NCBI RefSeq assembly: GCF_030674635.1 | Contig: NZ_CP089978.1 | Span: 1,922,001-1,986,000, forward strand | Direction of reading: 5' to 3' | From: Moraxella sp. ZY210820 | Lineage (GTDB): Bacteria > Pseudomonadota > Gammaproteobacteria > Pseudomonadales > Moraxellaceae | DNA length: 64,000 nt | Part shown: positions 51,679-61,406 of the stretch, one piece after another | How positions within the stretch are numbered: the stretch's first letter is position 1 | Layout: every line of letters starts with the position of its first letter | The notes under the pieces: model-generated | What the model was told of the DNA's origin: nothing | What the model saw: the letters and a program-made list of their open reading frames with translations, nothing else | Databases searched by the model: none | Program-made: the position numbers and the translations under genes

Positions 51679-51994
51679 AGGCTATGTTGGCACTTTTACA
51701 CTCGATGAAGATGATGAAATGTTCTATGGTAAACTTATTGGTATCAATCAGTTAGTTACTTTTGAAGCTAACAATGCTCACGATTTACGCCTTGCTTTTT
51801 TTGATGCAGTCGATGACTATCTTACATTTTGTCAAGAACAAAATATTGAACCTGATAAACCATTTAAAGGGTCATTTAATGTACGCATTGGTGATGATTT
51901 ACACCGCAGAGCAGTCATTGCTAGTCAAGGAAGTAGCTTAAATGCTTTTGTAACTGAAGCAATTAGTGAAAAATTATCTCGCTTATCGCTATAA
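51665..51994 (+). CDS. hicB: HicB-family antitoxin
   Basis: A 109-residue antitoxin. The N-terminal partial RNase H fold reads YKGYVGTFTLDEDDEMFYGK, and DLRLAFFDAVDDYLTFCQE follows. The C-terminal FNVRIGDDLHRRAVIASQGSSLNAFVTEAI is a ribbon-helix-helix DNA-binding part, suited to the palindrome over the -10. The ATG at 51665 is one of three consecutive ATG codons after GGAG; 51662 and 51668 are alternatives. Confidence 0.9.
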   Translation: MMTYKGYVGTFTLDEDDEMFYGKLIGINQLVTFEANNAHDLRLAFFDAVDDYLTFCQEQNIEPDKPFKGSFNVRIGDDLHRRAVIASQGSSLNAFVTEAISEKLSRLSL

Positions 51995-52042
51995 TCATAT
52001 CAAGATTTTATGATTGATGATGAGCATAAATTTCTAATAAGA

Positions 52043-52075
52043 TATGGGGTATATCATCGACATACCCCATTTTTG
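52043..52075 (+). terminator. Terminator after hicAB
   Basis: ATGGGGTAT pairs with ATACCCCAT (52044-52070), then TTTTTG. Confidence 0.88.
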
Positions 52076-52205
52076 TGATAAAAATCAAATTTTTAACCTA
52101 AATTACAAATTAAAATGTTACTTTATATCATAAAAACGATTATTCTCTAAATAATCATCTGAAATTACAATAATAACAATAAAAAATTATTTGCATTTGA
52201 GAAAT

Positions 52206-52223
52206 ATTATTATTTATAATAAT
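52206..52223. promoter_or_regulatory. AT-rich palindrome before tonB, possible Fur site
   Basis: ATTATTAT-TT-ATAATAAT is a perfect palindrome 43 bp before the tonB start. It is AT-only and deviates from the Fur consensus; iron control is inferred from the gene, and another palindrome-binding regulator is possible. Confidence 0.4.
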
Positions 52224-52265
52224 CAATACAGTCTTTTTGATACAAAAATTTTATTAGGTTCATTT

Positions 52266-53072
52266 ATGTCATCTGCTCAATCTTCTAAAAACAATAAAGC
52301 TTTACACATTAGTGGCGTTTTGGCGATGGTTGCTGTTGGGCATTTGGTATCAGCTTGGCTTATTGGCAATATGAAAATGCCTGAAATTCGTCCTTTGGAA
52401 CTCACTAAACCATTGGAAGTTAAAATGATCCATATAGAAAAGCCAAAACCAATTGTACCACCACAACCTAAAAAAGAACCTCCGAAAGAAAAACCAAAAC
52501 CTAAGCCACAACCACCTAAAGAAATTAAAAAAGTTGAAAAACCAAAACCTGTAGTACAGCCACCAAAACCTGTACCGCAACGTGTTATTCAAACCAAAAC
52601 ACCTAGTCCAAAACCACAACAAGTTGCTGTTGATGTGCCACCAGCTCCACCGAGTCCGCCTGCACCACCAGCTCCACCTGTAGTAAAAACTCCACCGAGT
52701 CCACCTACACCGCCAAGCCCACCTGCACCGCCAGCTCCACCGAGTCCACCAGCTCCGCCGAGTCCGCCTGCACCTGTTTCTGTATCGGAAGGTCAATTGG
52801 CATGGCAACGTAGACCACATATTGACCCAAGTGCATTAAATACGCATTTGAAACAATTAGAAGCTGATAGCGTTACTGTAACAGTATCTTTCACATCAGA
52901 TGCAAAAGGTAAAATTGTTTCGGCAACAGTAACAAAATCTAGTGGTATCCCTGCACTCGATACTTATGTAAAAAATCGTGTGATGGGGGCGAAACTGAAA
53001 GAATACAAACCAAATGGTGTACCAACACCAGTCAAATCAACCCAAAATTTCCTGTTGCGTAAACCTAAATAA
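52266..53072 (+). CDS. tonB: TonB energy-transduction protein
   Basis: A 268-residue TonB. One signal-anchor helix (about 14-35) is followed by a proline-rich spacer (about 55-185) of Pro-Lys and Pro-Ala-Pro-Pro-Ser repeats spanning the periplasm. The C-terminal domain (about 190-268) contains VTVSFTSDAKGKIVSATVTK and SGIPALDTYVKNRVM. The ATG at 52266 is chosen since the anchor begins shortly after; 25 upstream in-frame residues are not needed. It forms an operon with exbB and exbD. The Pro-rich DNA yields long antisense frames that are artefacts. Confidence 0.93.
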   Translation: MSSAQSSKNNKALHISGVLAMVAVGHLVSAWLIGNMKMPEIRPLELTKPLEVKMIHIEKPKPIVPPQPKKEPPKEKPKPKPQPPKEIKKVEKPKPVVQPPKPVPQRVIQTKTPSPKPQQVAVDVPPAPPSPPAPPAPPVVKTPPSPPTPPSPPAPPAPPSPPAPPSPPAPVSVSEGQLAWQRRPHIDPSALNTHLKQLEADSVTVTVSFTSDAKGKIVSATVTKSSGIPALDTYVKNRVMGAKLKEYKPNGVPTPVKSTQNFLLRKPK

Positions 53073-53111
53073 GGTATTAGTTCAACAGTTATCAATAATT
53101 AGGAAAATGTT

Positions 53112-53729
53112 ATGAACTTCTCTATCTATTGGGCTCATGCCGATGTAATCAGCAAAACACTATATTTTGTATTATTGGCTTTTTCGATTGCAACTTGGAC
53201 AATTTTTGTTCTACGCTACATGGGGACTAAAAAACTCAAAGCCGAAGCAAAAGAGCGATTAAATCAAGCGATTCACGCCATGCAACATAAACTTAATGCT
53301 TTACCTTTAACAGAACGTAAAGCTGTTGCTGAACAAGCATTATTACGCCAAATTGGTAATGAAAAAGCAAAAGCTGAAAAAGGCGTAGCAGTATTAGGTA
53401 CGACCGCTTCAATTGCACCGTTTGTCGGCTTATTTGGTACAGTTTGGGGCATTTTCCATGCACTTGTTGCAGTTGGTAAAAGTGGTCAAGCAGGTTTAGC
53501 ACAAGTAGCAACACCTGTGGGTGAAGCTTTAATTATGACAGGTTTGGGTTTGGCTGTGGCAATTCCTGCAGTATTGGCGTACAATATCTGTACACGTCAA
53601 AATCGTGGTTTAAGTAATGAAATGCAAGAATACGCACATCAGTTATTAATCGATGTTATGCTTCAACAAACGACCGAGAAAAAAACTGAAACTGTAAAAC
53701 AAGTACAAACTGTGGGGAGTCAAGCATAA
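53112..53729 (+). CDS. exbB: Biopolymer transport protein ExbB (TonB motor)
   Basis: A 205-residue MotA/TolQ/ExbB proton-channel protein with three membrane helices (about 15-37, 105-127 and 143-165). VLGTTASIAPFVGLFGTVWGIFHAL and GEALIMTGLGLAVAIPAVLAYN are the conserved helices. With ExbD it turns the proton gradient into motion of TonB. It is 39 bp after tonB and shares a base of its stop with exbD (TAATG). Confidence 0.97.
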   Translation: MNFSIYWAHADVISKTLYFVLLAFSIATWTIFVLRYMGTKKLKAEAKERLNQAIHAMQHKLNALPLTERKAVAEQALLRQIGNEKAKAEKGVAVLGTTASIAPFVGLFGTVWGIFHALVAVGKSGQAGLAQVATPVGEALIMTGLGLAVAIPAVLAYNICTRQNRGLSNEMQEYAHQLLIDVMLQQTTEKKTETVKQVQTVGSQA

Positions 53730-54133
53730 TGGCTTTTTCATTAGGCGATGGCGATGATGGTGGTATGAATGAAATTAACCTCATTCCACTCATCGATATT
53801 ATGTTGGTGTTGATGATTATTTTCCTTGTTACGGCAACGGTGGCTAATCCTTCAATTCCTTTAACTTTACCTAAAACATCTGCAGAAATGCAACCAGAGC
53901 CACCAAAAGTAATTAGCATTTCTATTAATGCTCAAAATGAAGTCGCTTATAATGGTGAAATGGTCAGTTTAGATGAGTTAAGAAATCGTTTAGAAACGGC
54001 TTCACAAGAAGAAAAGAAACCAAGTTTACAGTTACGAGCGGATAAAGATTCTAAATATGATACCACTGCTCAAGTCATGTCTCGTGCAAGTGAAGTCGGT
54101 TTAACGGATATTGCATTTGTAAGTGAAAACTAA
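53729..54133 (+). CDS. exbD: Biopolymer transport protein ExbD
   Basis: A 134-residue ExbD/TolR protein. The single membrane helix (about 18-38) has the proton-carrying Asp in NLIPLIDIMLVLMIIFL. The periplasmic domain follows with PEPPKVISISINAQNEVAYNG and the end of QVMSRASEVGLTDIAFVSE. It completes the tonB-exbB-exbD operon. Confidence 0.97.
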   Translation: MAFSLGDGDDGGMNEINLIPLIDIMLVLMIIFLVTATVANPSIPLTLPKTSAEMQPEPPKVISISINAQNEVAYNGEMVSLDELRNRLETASQEEKKPSLQLRADKDSKYDTTAQVMSRASEVGLTDIAFVSEN

Positions 54134-54142
54134 ACAACACAA

Positions 54143-54270
54143 ATATAGTCGATTTATATCAGAATAATACAATAAATGTAGGGGTTTATTATATAAACCC
54201 TTTGTAAAATCAATTGCTTGGGCGAATATAATTCGCCCCTACTGTTCAATTTTGAATTGAATTGACTATA
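54143..54270. mobile_element. MITE-like element with TATAGTC ends
   Basis: A 128-bp element bounded by perfect 7-bp inverted ends, TATAGTC and GACTATA. It has two inner palindromes: GGGTTTATTATATAAACCC, and GGGCGAATATAATTCGCCCC (54219-54242). The second is the same core as in the CATTCT elements. It lies between exbD and its terminator. Confidence 0.6.
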
Positions 54271-54303
54271 AGAGCATAAATGCTCATCTAAATCAAATCA
54301 TCA

Positions 54304-54343
54304 ATAAAAAACACCCTAAATTCAATAATTTAGGGTGTTTTTA
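54304..54343. terminator. Bidirectional terminator between exbD and the lipoprotein gene
   Basis: AAAAACACCCTAAATT pairs with AATTTAGGGTGTTTTT. The arms are symmetrical, so it can end both converging transcripts. Confidence 0.9.
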
Positions 54344-54356
54344 TGTGGTCAATGAT

Positions 54357-56612
54357 TTATTTTTTCACAGGGAAAATACTTTCCACGAGTTCAACTGTAC
54401 CGACATATACCAACATTGATATATAATCGCCTTGTTCTACAGTCAATTGCTTAAGCATAGCATCATCAAACTTATTTTGCTGTAAATCTACATATGCTTT
54501 CGCCAAGAACTGCCCTGCTTTGTCTAAATGCACTTGTGATTCAGCTTCAAGTTTACCATCTAACATCATGACTTCATAACGCTGTACATAAAGATGAGCA
54601 AATAACGCTTCAGGTGTTTTAAACTTTTTCTTTAATTCTGCTTTTTGAGCTTCATTAAACATATCATCAGCAGGCTCTGTTGTTACAGGTTGAATAATTT
54701 CTTCCACAATTTCAGCAGTTTGTGAACCGATATTATTCAACATTTGACGGCTTGAGCGTAAATTATGCTTTTGCTCTAAGGCTTGAATCTGTTTCACTTG
54801 TGCAGGTTTTAGCATATACAATTCTTCATCAGCATAGCTATACGCATACACTAAAGCAATTTCTTGCAAATCTTTTGCCGATACATAATTCAAGAACTCT
54901 GGACGATAATGGCTTAATAAACTAATAAAAGTTGCCACATAAGCCTGTTCATACGATTTTGTTTGTTGATAAACTGACTGAGCAATATTCTCCGCCAATT
55001 CACTACCATAACGAGATGAACCTACCTCTTTTTTAGATACTAAAGCAAATGGGTGTTCAGTAAATGGTTTAGCATTTTTCGCATTTGTAGTTAAATTAAC
55101 TTTAGCTTGACCATAATTTTGTACATTCATATCAAAATTAACAGTCCCTTTTATATGTTTAACATCTAAAATAGTGCTATCAACATTAAACATCATGTTA
55201 TTCGCTACTAAACGACCTTGTGCGTCAATTAAAGTATCCATATAAACAGGGTGTAAATCTTTTGGTAAACGCTTTTGAATCACATCTTGATGTTTCGCCA
55301 AAATTTCTTTAAATTGTTCTAACGTTTTTAACTCGCCATTGTCATATTGAGCAAATGTTTTGTTAAGTTCCTCATCATTACCCAACACCATATTAAATAA
55401 ATTCGCCCATAATGATGTATTTGATGATTTTTCACTAAAAATGCTACTGCCATATTCTTGATAACATTCTGTCAGTGTACCAAAATTAGGCTTTTTCTGT
55501 ACCAATTCACGACATTGTTCTGGTGATAAACCATCATAAGGCTCTGCCAAACGTTCTCCTTGTTCAGTTTCAACTTCAGCATGGTCATGTTCATCGCCAT
55601 GCTCGTGGTCATGGTCGTGTTCATCTACTTCTAAACTATCTAAATGGTCATAGATTTTATCGAACAATTCTTCAGCAGAATCATACACGTCTGGCTCAGC
55701 TTTTGGTGCAGTATCAGCTTTACCGATTTTATTTGCTTCAGCCTTTAACTTATCAAGGTCTAATAATTTTTCTTCTGAGAATTTCTTATTAATAATCTCA
55801 AAAATAGCACTTTCTAACACTAATTCTTCGATACTGGTATTTAAACGAACCTTTTGCACTGCACCCAATTTACGTTCATCATCGGTCAATTTTAATTGTT
55901 GTACGCTTTCTTGCCCAATCAAATTTTCATAATATAAAGCATTTGCCACTTTTAAATAATCGGTAAATGCTTTCAAATTTACCGCTTTGAGTACATCTTT
56001 GTATTCAGAAAAATCATAATAATAACTTTGAGCATCTTGTTTTGCTTTGCCTGATAATTTTTGTGGGTCAATATCATTCATATAAATACGATGTTGTTGC
56101 AAATCTAAAAAGAATGGCAGACGATATTGCACCAGTAAATTGCTATCTTGGTAATGAGCTTGTGTTTCTAATATAGCACGTTTTTGACGGAAATCAATAC
56201 CGCCATTCATTTGCAATTCACCATATTGTGCAATATTTTGTAATACACTTAACCCTGCTTGCATACGAGAATTTTGTAAACCTGATGATGTTTGCTCAAC
56301 TTGTTGCAATAATGCTTGCTGTTGCTCTTTATTTAGGTTAATTTTTTGCTGACGTAAAAACTGTTCAATCACTTGCTTTTGTTCTTGTGTCTGAGCTGTA
56401 TCTGGTTTTACATCGCTAAATTGTAAATTTCCATATAGACGAGCATTAAAATTATAATTGGGTTGTGTATAAAGACTATTTAATGCTGTCGTTGCTTGTT
56501 GATTTACATTCTGTGTCTTATTCGAAACTATTTGTGATGATGACTGTGGTAAACTTGCACACGCCGTTAAACCCACTGTTAAAAGTGATAAAGATAGTGT
56601 TGTTAAACGCAT
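54357..56612 (-). CDS. Large lipoprotein with a His/Asp-rich metal-binding segment
   Basis: A 751-residue protein with a lipobox (LTVGLTAC, Cys about 18). It is largely helical and Gln-rich (residues 30-130, 600-700). At about residues 329-347 it has DEHDHDHEHGDEHDH, a histidine/acidic run of the kind that binds Zn, Ni or Cu. The rest (LNTSIEELVLESAIFEIINK, TVNFDMNVQNYGQAKVNLTT) matches no family I know. It faces the tonB-exbBD operon tail-to-tail; a role in metal handling is suggested, not shown. Confidence 0.65.
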   Translation of the reverse strand: MRLTTLSLSLLTVGLTACASLPQSSSQIVSNKTQNVNQQATTALNSLYTQPNYNFNARLYGNLQFSDVKPDTAQTQEQKQVIEQFLRQQKINLNKEQQQALLQQVEQTSSGLQNSRMQAGLSVLQNIAQYGELQMNGGIDFRQKRAILETQAHYQDSNLLVQYRLPFFLDLQQHRIYMNDIDPQKLSGKAKQDAQSYYYDFSEYKDVLKAVNLKAFTDYLKVANALYYENLIGQESVQQLKLTDDERKLGAVQKVRLNTSIEELVLESAIFEIINKKFSEEKLLDLDKLKAEANKIGKADTAPKAEPDVYDSAEELFDKIYDHLDSLEVDEHDHDHEHGDEHDHAEVETEQGERLAEPYDGLSPEQCRELVQKKPNFGTLTECYQEYGSSIFSEKSSNTSLWANLFNMVLGNDEELNKTFAQYDNGELKTLEQFKEILAKHQDVIQKRLPKDLHPVYMDTLIDAQGRLVANNMMFNVDSTILDVKHIKGTVNFDMNVQNYGQAKVNLTTNAKNAKPFTEHPFALVSKKEVGSSRYGSELAENIAQSVYQQTKSYEQAYVATFISLLSHYRPEFLNYVSAKDLQEIALVYAYSYADEELYMLKPAQVKQIQALEQKHNLRSSRQMLNNIGSQTAEIVEEIIQPVTTEPADDMFNEAQKAELKKKFKTPEALFAHLYVQRYEVMMLDGKLEAESQVHLDKAGQFLAKAYVDLQQNKFDDAMLKQLTVEQGDYISMLVYVGTVELVESIFPVKK

Positions 56613-56640
56613 AATAGAATCCTATTCATTGTATAAAAGA

Positions 56641-56787
56641 TATAGTCAAATAACTTAAAAACTGGTACAAAATTCATCATCGTGCTGTAGGGGCGAATCA
56701 TATTCGCCCTATATGAATATCGTATTTATTGGGCAAATGTGATTTGCCCCTACAAGTCTATACCAATTTTTAGGTTGAATTAGTATA
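56641..56787. mobile_element. MITE-like element with TATAGTC-type ends
   Basis: A 147-bp element whose ends TATAGTCAAATAACTTAAAA and (reverse strand) TATACTAATTCAACCTAAAA are imperfect inverted repeats. Both continue into ACTGGTA/ATTGGTA. The cores GGGCGAATCATATTCGCCC and GGGCAAATGTGATTTGCCCC lie inside. It fills half of the 329-bp gap upstream of the acyl-CoA dehydrogenase; the remainder is AT-rich with no visible gene. Confidence 0.6.
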
Positions 56788-56950
56788 TGTTTACTTTATC
56801 ACAAAATAGGAAAAAATAAAGATACTTTTTATCATTTATTTGCTTTTATGACATTAGATTTAACCAAAACTATCAATGCAAAAAAATATCTGTCAGGCAT
56901 AATAGTATATAAGTTATAATTTACCCTATATTTGATGGAGATTGACCATT

Positions 56951-58774
56951 ATGCCAGCCTATAAAGCTCCTTTGCGTGATATGCGTTTCTTAATGAATGA
57001 AGTTTTGGATTACCCAACTCACTACACTACATTATCCAATGGTAATTTAGTTGATAAAGATACCATTGATATGATTTTAGATGGTGCTGCTGAATTTTGT
57101 GAAACTGTTCTTTCTCCTTTAAATCAAACAGGTGATGAAGAGGGTTGCCATTTTAACAATGGCGAAGTCAAAACCCCTGCAGGTTTTAAAGATGCTTATG
57201 ACCAATTGGTGATGGGTGGTTGGCAAGGCTTATCTTACCCAGAAGAATTTGGCGGTCAAAACTTACCCATGTCACTTAACCTGATTAAATCAGAAATGAT
57301 TGGTACAGCCAATTGGTCATTTCAAATGTACCCCGGCTTAAGTATTGGCTGTATGAATACCATCATGCAATACGGAACAGATGCTCAAAAACAAACCTAT
57401 ATGCCAAATTTAGTGGCGGGAACTTGGTCTGGAACAATGTGCTTGACCGAGCCACAATGCGGTACAGATTTAGCTCAAGTGAAAAGTAAAGCTGAACCAC
57501 AAGCAGACGGTACTTATAAAATCACAGGTACAAAAATCTTTATTTCTGCAGGCGAACATGATTTAACCGAAAATATTATTCACATCGTATTAGCACGTTT
57601 ACCTGATGCACCTGCAGGAACTAAAGGCATTTCATTATTTATCGTGCCAAAATTTATGATTAATGCTGATGGTAGTTTAGGCGAACGTAATGGTGTAGAG
57701 TGTGGTTCAATTGAACATAAAATGGGGATTCGTGCTTCAGCAACAGCCGTACTCAATTTTGATGGTGCAACAGGTTACTTAATTGGCGAAAAGAATAAAG
57801 GTTTACAAGCAATGTTTACCTTTATGAATACTGCTCGTATTGGTACAGCTATTCAAGGTGTATGCCATGCTGAATTATCATTTCAAGGTGCATTAGCGTA
57901 TGCCAAAGAACGTATGTCAATGCGTGCCATGTCTGGTGCAAAACAACCTGAAAAAGTGGCAGATACCATTATCCATCATGCTGATGTTCGCCGTATGCTC
58001 ATGACACAAAAAGCAATTGCGGAAGGTGGTCGTGCCATGATTTATCATGCAGCTAAACTTGCCGATAAAATGACTGATGCTTTACGTCAAGGCAATCAAC
58101 AAGCTTATGAAGAAGCTGATAATGAACTGGGTTTCTATACACCAATTTTAAAAGCATTCTTAACCGAATTGGGTTTTGAAGCAGCGAATCACGGCGTACA
58201 AGTATTTGGTGGTCATGGCTATATCAAAGAATGGGGCATGGAACAAATCGTACGTGATGCCCGTATCTCTACACTTTATGAAGGCACCACAGGCGTACAA
58301 GGTTTAGACTTCTTAGGACGTAAAGTGTTATTATCATCTCGTGGTAAAGTGGTAGCAAATTATACTGCTGAAATTTTAAAATTTGCAGGACAACACGCAA
58401 CCAATAAATATTTACGCCGTTTCTCTTGGGATTTGAGTAAATTATGTACACAATGGGGCATTTTAACCGCTCGTATCGTGATGATGGCTCGTAAAGACCG
58501 TGAGATTGTCGCAAGTGCTGCAGTTGATTATTTAATGTTCTCTGGCTATGTGATGATGGCTTACTTCTGGGCTCAACAAGCGGTCGTTGCATCGCAAAAA
58601 CTTGAACAAGGCGATGGTGCAGAAACACCAGAATTCTATAAGGCAAAAATTAAATTGGCTCATTTCTATTTTGAGCGTTTATTGCCACGCACACAAGCAC
58701 ATGCTGATGCGTGTATTTCTCCACCTAAAGTGTTATTGTCTTTAGCAGAAGAACATTTCAGTTTTGATTATTAA
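56951..58774 (+). CDS. Acyl-CoA dehydrogenase with C-terminal extension
   Basis: A 607-residue FAD flavoenzyme of fatty-acid or related acyl-CoA oxidation. It has the FAD/substrate domain MCLTEPQCGTDLAQVKSKAE, the stretch GLSIGCMNTIMQYGTDAQKQ and the catalytic glutamate in ISTLYEGTTGVQGLDFLGR (about residue 445). The C-terminal 130 residues are the extra acetyl-CoA-dehydrogenase-like helical domain found in DmdC-type and long-chain enzymes. The ATG at 56951 is chosen over a TTG at 56942. Chain-length preference is not visible. Confidence 0.92.
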   Translation: MPAYKAPLRDMRFLMNEVLDYPTHYTTLSNGNLVDKDTIDMILDGAAEFCETVLSPLNQTGDEEGCHFNNGEVKTPAGFKDAYDQLVMGGWQGLSYPEEFGGQNLPMSLNLIKSEMIGTANWSFQMYPGLSIGCMNTIMQYGTDAQKQTYMPNLVAGTWSGTMCLTEPQCGTDLAQVKSKAEPQADGTYKITGTKIFISAGEHDLTENIIHIVLARLPDAPAGTKGISLFIVPKFMINADGSLGERNGVECGSIEHKMGIRASATAVLNFDGATGYLIGEKNKGLQAMFTFMNTARIGTAIQGVCHAELSFQGALAYAKERMSMRAMSGAKQPEKVADTIIHHADVRRMLMTQKAIAEGGRAMIYHAAKLADKMTDALRQGNQQAYEEADNELGFYTPILKAFLTELGFEAANHGVQVFGGHGYIKEWGMEQIVRDARISTLYEGTTGVQGLDFLGRKVLLSSRGKVVANYTAEILKFAGQHATNKYLRRFSWDLSKLCTQWGILTARIVMMARKDREIVASAAVDYLMFSGYVMMAYFWAQQAVVASQKLEQGDGAETPEFYKAKIKLAHFYFERLLPRTQAHADACISPPKVLLSLAEEHFSFDY

Positions 58775-58800
58775 TGATAACTGTAATATTTCTTAACGTA

Positions 58801-58837
58801 GGAAAGCCGTTGTCTTATCACAACGGTTTTCTTTTTT
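58801..58837 (+). terminator. Terminator after the acyl-CoA dehydrogenase
   Basis: GAAAGCCGTTGT pairs with ACAACGGTTTTC (58802-58831), followed by TTTTTT. Confidence 0.9.
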
Positions 58838-58909
58838 AGAATTATATCATCAATCATCATTTTTGCCATACATTCTCATAGCAAAATTCATTATAATAAC
58901 GCACACATA

Positions 58910-60211
58910 ATGATGATTTTTAAATTGCATATGCACGCACTTTTAGACGATTTTGACACCGCCCATCTCTGGCACCCCTATACTTCTATGAAATCGCCCA
59001 TTCCTGCTTTAAAGGTTTCTAAAGCAAAAGGGTGCTGTATTTATTTAGATGATGGCACAAAATTGATTGATGGTATGTCATCTTGGTGGTGTGCCATTCA
59101 CGGCTACAATCACCCCGTTTTAAATCAGGCAATTGGCGAGCAATTAAATCAAATGTCGCATATGATGTTTGGCGGATTAACACACGAGCCTGCGATTGAA
59201 TTGGGTAAATTATTATTATCCATTTGCCCGCCAAGTTTAAAACACATTTTTTATGCCGATAGCGGTTCGGTTGCTGTAGAAGTCGCCTTAAAAATGGCAA
59301 TGCAATATTATTATACACAAGGCAAACCGAATAAAAATAACATTGCCACCACTCGTTCTGGATATCACGGCGACACCTTTAATGCAATGAGTGTCTGCGA
59401 CCCCGATACAGGAATGCACCATTTATTTGGCGTAAGTTTACCCAAAAGATTTTTTGTACCTGCACCAATAAGCCCTTTTGACGGTAAATGGTCTGATGGT
59501 GATATTTTGCCTGTAGCAGAATTATTTAAAAACCATCACGACAGCATTTGTGCTTTTATTATTGAACCGATTGTACAAGGGGCTGGGGGAATGCGGTTTT
59601 ATCACCCACGCTATTTACAAGCATTAAAAAAGTTATGTGATGATTATGATATTTTATTGATTTTTGATGAAATTGCTACAGGATTTGGACGAACAGGAAA
59701 ATTATTTGCTTGTGAATATGCCAATATAGAGCCTGATATTCTATGTCTTGGCAAAGCCTTAACAGGCGGTTATATGACTTTGTCTGCTGTTTTAACCAAT
59801 CAAAAAGTGGCTTATGGTATTAGTGATAATGGCGGTGTCTTTATGCACGGCCCTACTTTTATGGCAAATCCTTTGGCTTGTGCCGTTGCCAAAAAAAGTA
59901 TAGAGCTGTTATTAAGCCAAGATTGGCAAGCAAATATCAAACGAATTGAACAAATTTGCCAAAATCAATTAAAAAACTTTAAGGCGGATAATATTGCCGA
60001 TATTCGTATTTTGGGGGCGATTTGTGTGATTGAATTGACAGTTAATGTTAATATGAGAGCCATTCAAGAACAATGTATTAAACGAGGTATTTGGATAAGA
60101 CCTTTTGGCAAATTGGTGTATTTAATGCCACCTTATATTATTGGTGATGATGAGTTGATTTATTTATTAACACAAGTCAAAGAGCTGATTAAAAATAAGG
60201 AATATTTATGA
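58910..60211 (+). CDS. bioA: Adenosylmethionine-8-amino-7-oxononanoate aminotransferase
   Basis: A 433-residue PLP enzyme of biotin synthesis that aminates KAPA with SAM. It has [12 protein letters not shown] near the start, [20 protein letters not shown], the pyridoxal-binding lysine in [11 protein letters not shown] (about residue 283) and [21 protein letters not shown] lies at 58892-58897. The start is uncertain: the ATG at 58910 is nearly leaderless, and the ATG at 58931 (MHALLDDFD) fits the family better. Overlaps bioF by 4 bp. First gene of bioAFCD; bioB is not in this window. Confidence 0.96.
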   Translation: MMIFKLHMHALLDDFDTAHLWHPYTSMKSPIPALKVSKAKGCCIYLDDGTKLIDGMSSWWCAIHGYNHPVLNQAIGEQLNQMSHMMFGGLTHEPAIELGKLLLSICPPSLKHIFYADSGSVAVEVALKMAMQYYYTQGKPNKNNIATTRSGYHGDTFNAMSVCDPDTGMHHLFGVSLPKRFFVPAPISPFDGKWSDGDILPVAELFKNHHDSICAFIIEPIVQGAGGMRFYHPRYLQALKKLCDDYDILLIFDEIATGFGRTGKLFACEYANIEPDILCLGKALTGGYMTLSAVLTNQKVAYGISDNGGVFMHGPTFMANPLACAVAKKSIELLLSQDWQANIKRIEQICQNQLKNFKADNIADIRILGAICVIELTVNVNMRAIQEQCIKRGIWIRPFGKLVYLMPPYIIGDDELIYLLTQVKELIKNKEYL

Positions 60212-61401
60212 GCAAAAATAAGTATTTGGAACATTATGCCCAAAAGTTAGATGAATTAAAGGCAAATAATAATTTTCGTGAATTTCATTCCATCATTCAC
60301 AATGGCAAATATATGATTAAAAACGGGAAAACAATGCTCAATCTTGCCAGCAATGATTATCTGGGTTTGGCAAGCGATGACTTATTAAAACAAGAATTTT
60401 TTGACACATATTCCAATCATTTAATGAGTTCGTCATCATCACGGCTTTTAACAGGTAATTTTGCCATTTATCAGCAATTAGAATCAGAATTAGACAGCTA
60501 TTTTGGGCGACCTGCGTTATTATTTAATAGCGGTTATCATATGAATTTGGGCATATTACCTGCGATTTGTGATGATAAAACTTTAATTTTGGCGGATAAA
60601 CTCATTCACGCCAGTATCATTGATGGCATTTTATTATCAAAAGCAAAATTGGTTCGTTATCCCCATCAAGATTTAGTGCAATTAGAAAGTTTATTACATA
60701 AATATCAAGATGATGATACTTATAATAAAATTGTTATCGTTACTGAAAGCATTTTTAGTATGGACGGTGATGAAACCGATTTAAAAAAATTGGTTGATTT
60801 TAAACATCAATTTGATAAAGTATTACTCTATGTTGATGATGCTCACGCTATGGGTGTGCGTGGCGAGCGTGGTTTAGGCTGTGCTGAACAATATAATGTG
60901 ATGAATAACATTGATTTTTTGGTGGGGACATTTGGTAAGGCGTGTGCATCAGTGGGCGGCTATATTATTTGTGATAAAATCATCAAACACTATTTGATTA
61001 ACTTTATGCGACCACTCATATTTAGTACCGCCTTGCCACCTATCAATATGGCGTGGACTTCTTTTATTTTAAATAAAATTATCAATGATAAAGCCATTCA
61101 AATAAAAAGAGAAAGATTGGATTATTTATCCAATACCTTAATTAATAAAATCAAAGCTCTGGACTACACTTGCCCATCATCAAGCCATATTGTGCCTGTG
61201 ATATTGGGAGCAAACGAAAAAGCGTTATCTTATGCTCAACAATTACAACAATCAGGTCATTATATTATGGCAGTTCGCCACCCAACAGTTGCCAAAAATC
61301 AGGCAAGACTGCGTATTTGTTTAAATGCCAATATGACTGATGATGAATTGACAAAGTTACTGTATCAATTAGAGCAGTTAAAGCAAAATGATAAGGAATA
61401 A
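60208..61401 (+). CDS. bioF: 8-amino-7-oxononanoate synthase
   Basis: A 397-residue PLP enzyme condensing pimeloyl thioester with alanine. [13 protein letters not shown] at the start, [44 protein letters not shown] and the PLP lysine region [14 protein letters not shown] all match. It is translationally coupled to bioA (ATGA) and followed after 5 bp by bioC. Confidence 0.97.
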   Translation: MSKNKYLEHYAQKLDELKANNNFREFHSIIHNGKYMIKNGKTMLNLASNDYLGLASDDLLKQEFFDTYSNHLMSSSSSRLLTGNFAIYQQLESELDSYFGRPALLFNSGYHMNLGILPAICDDKTLILADKLIHASIIDGILLSKAKLVRYPHQDLVQLESLLHKYQDDDTYNKIVIVTESIFSMDGDETDLKKLVDFKHQFDKVLLYVDDAHAMGVRGERGLGCAEQYNVMNNIDFLVGTFGKACASVGGYIICDKIIKHYLINFMRPLIFSTALPPINMAWTSFILNKIINDKAIQIKRERLDYLSNTLINKIKALDYTCPSSSHIVPVILGANEKALSYAQQLQQSGHYIMAVRHPTVAKNQARLRICLNANMTDDELTKLLYQLEQLKQNDKE

Positions 61402-61406
61402 ACAGC

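Noticed and set aside
52350..52820. Leftward 156-codon Trp/Arg-rich frame
   Set aside because: Antisense to the proline-rich spacer of tonB; the composition is an artefact of CCA/CCT repeats.
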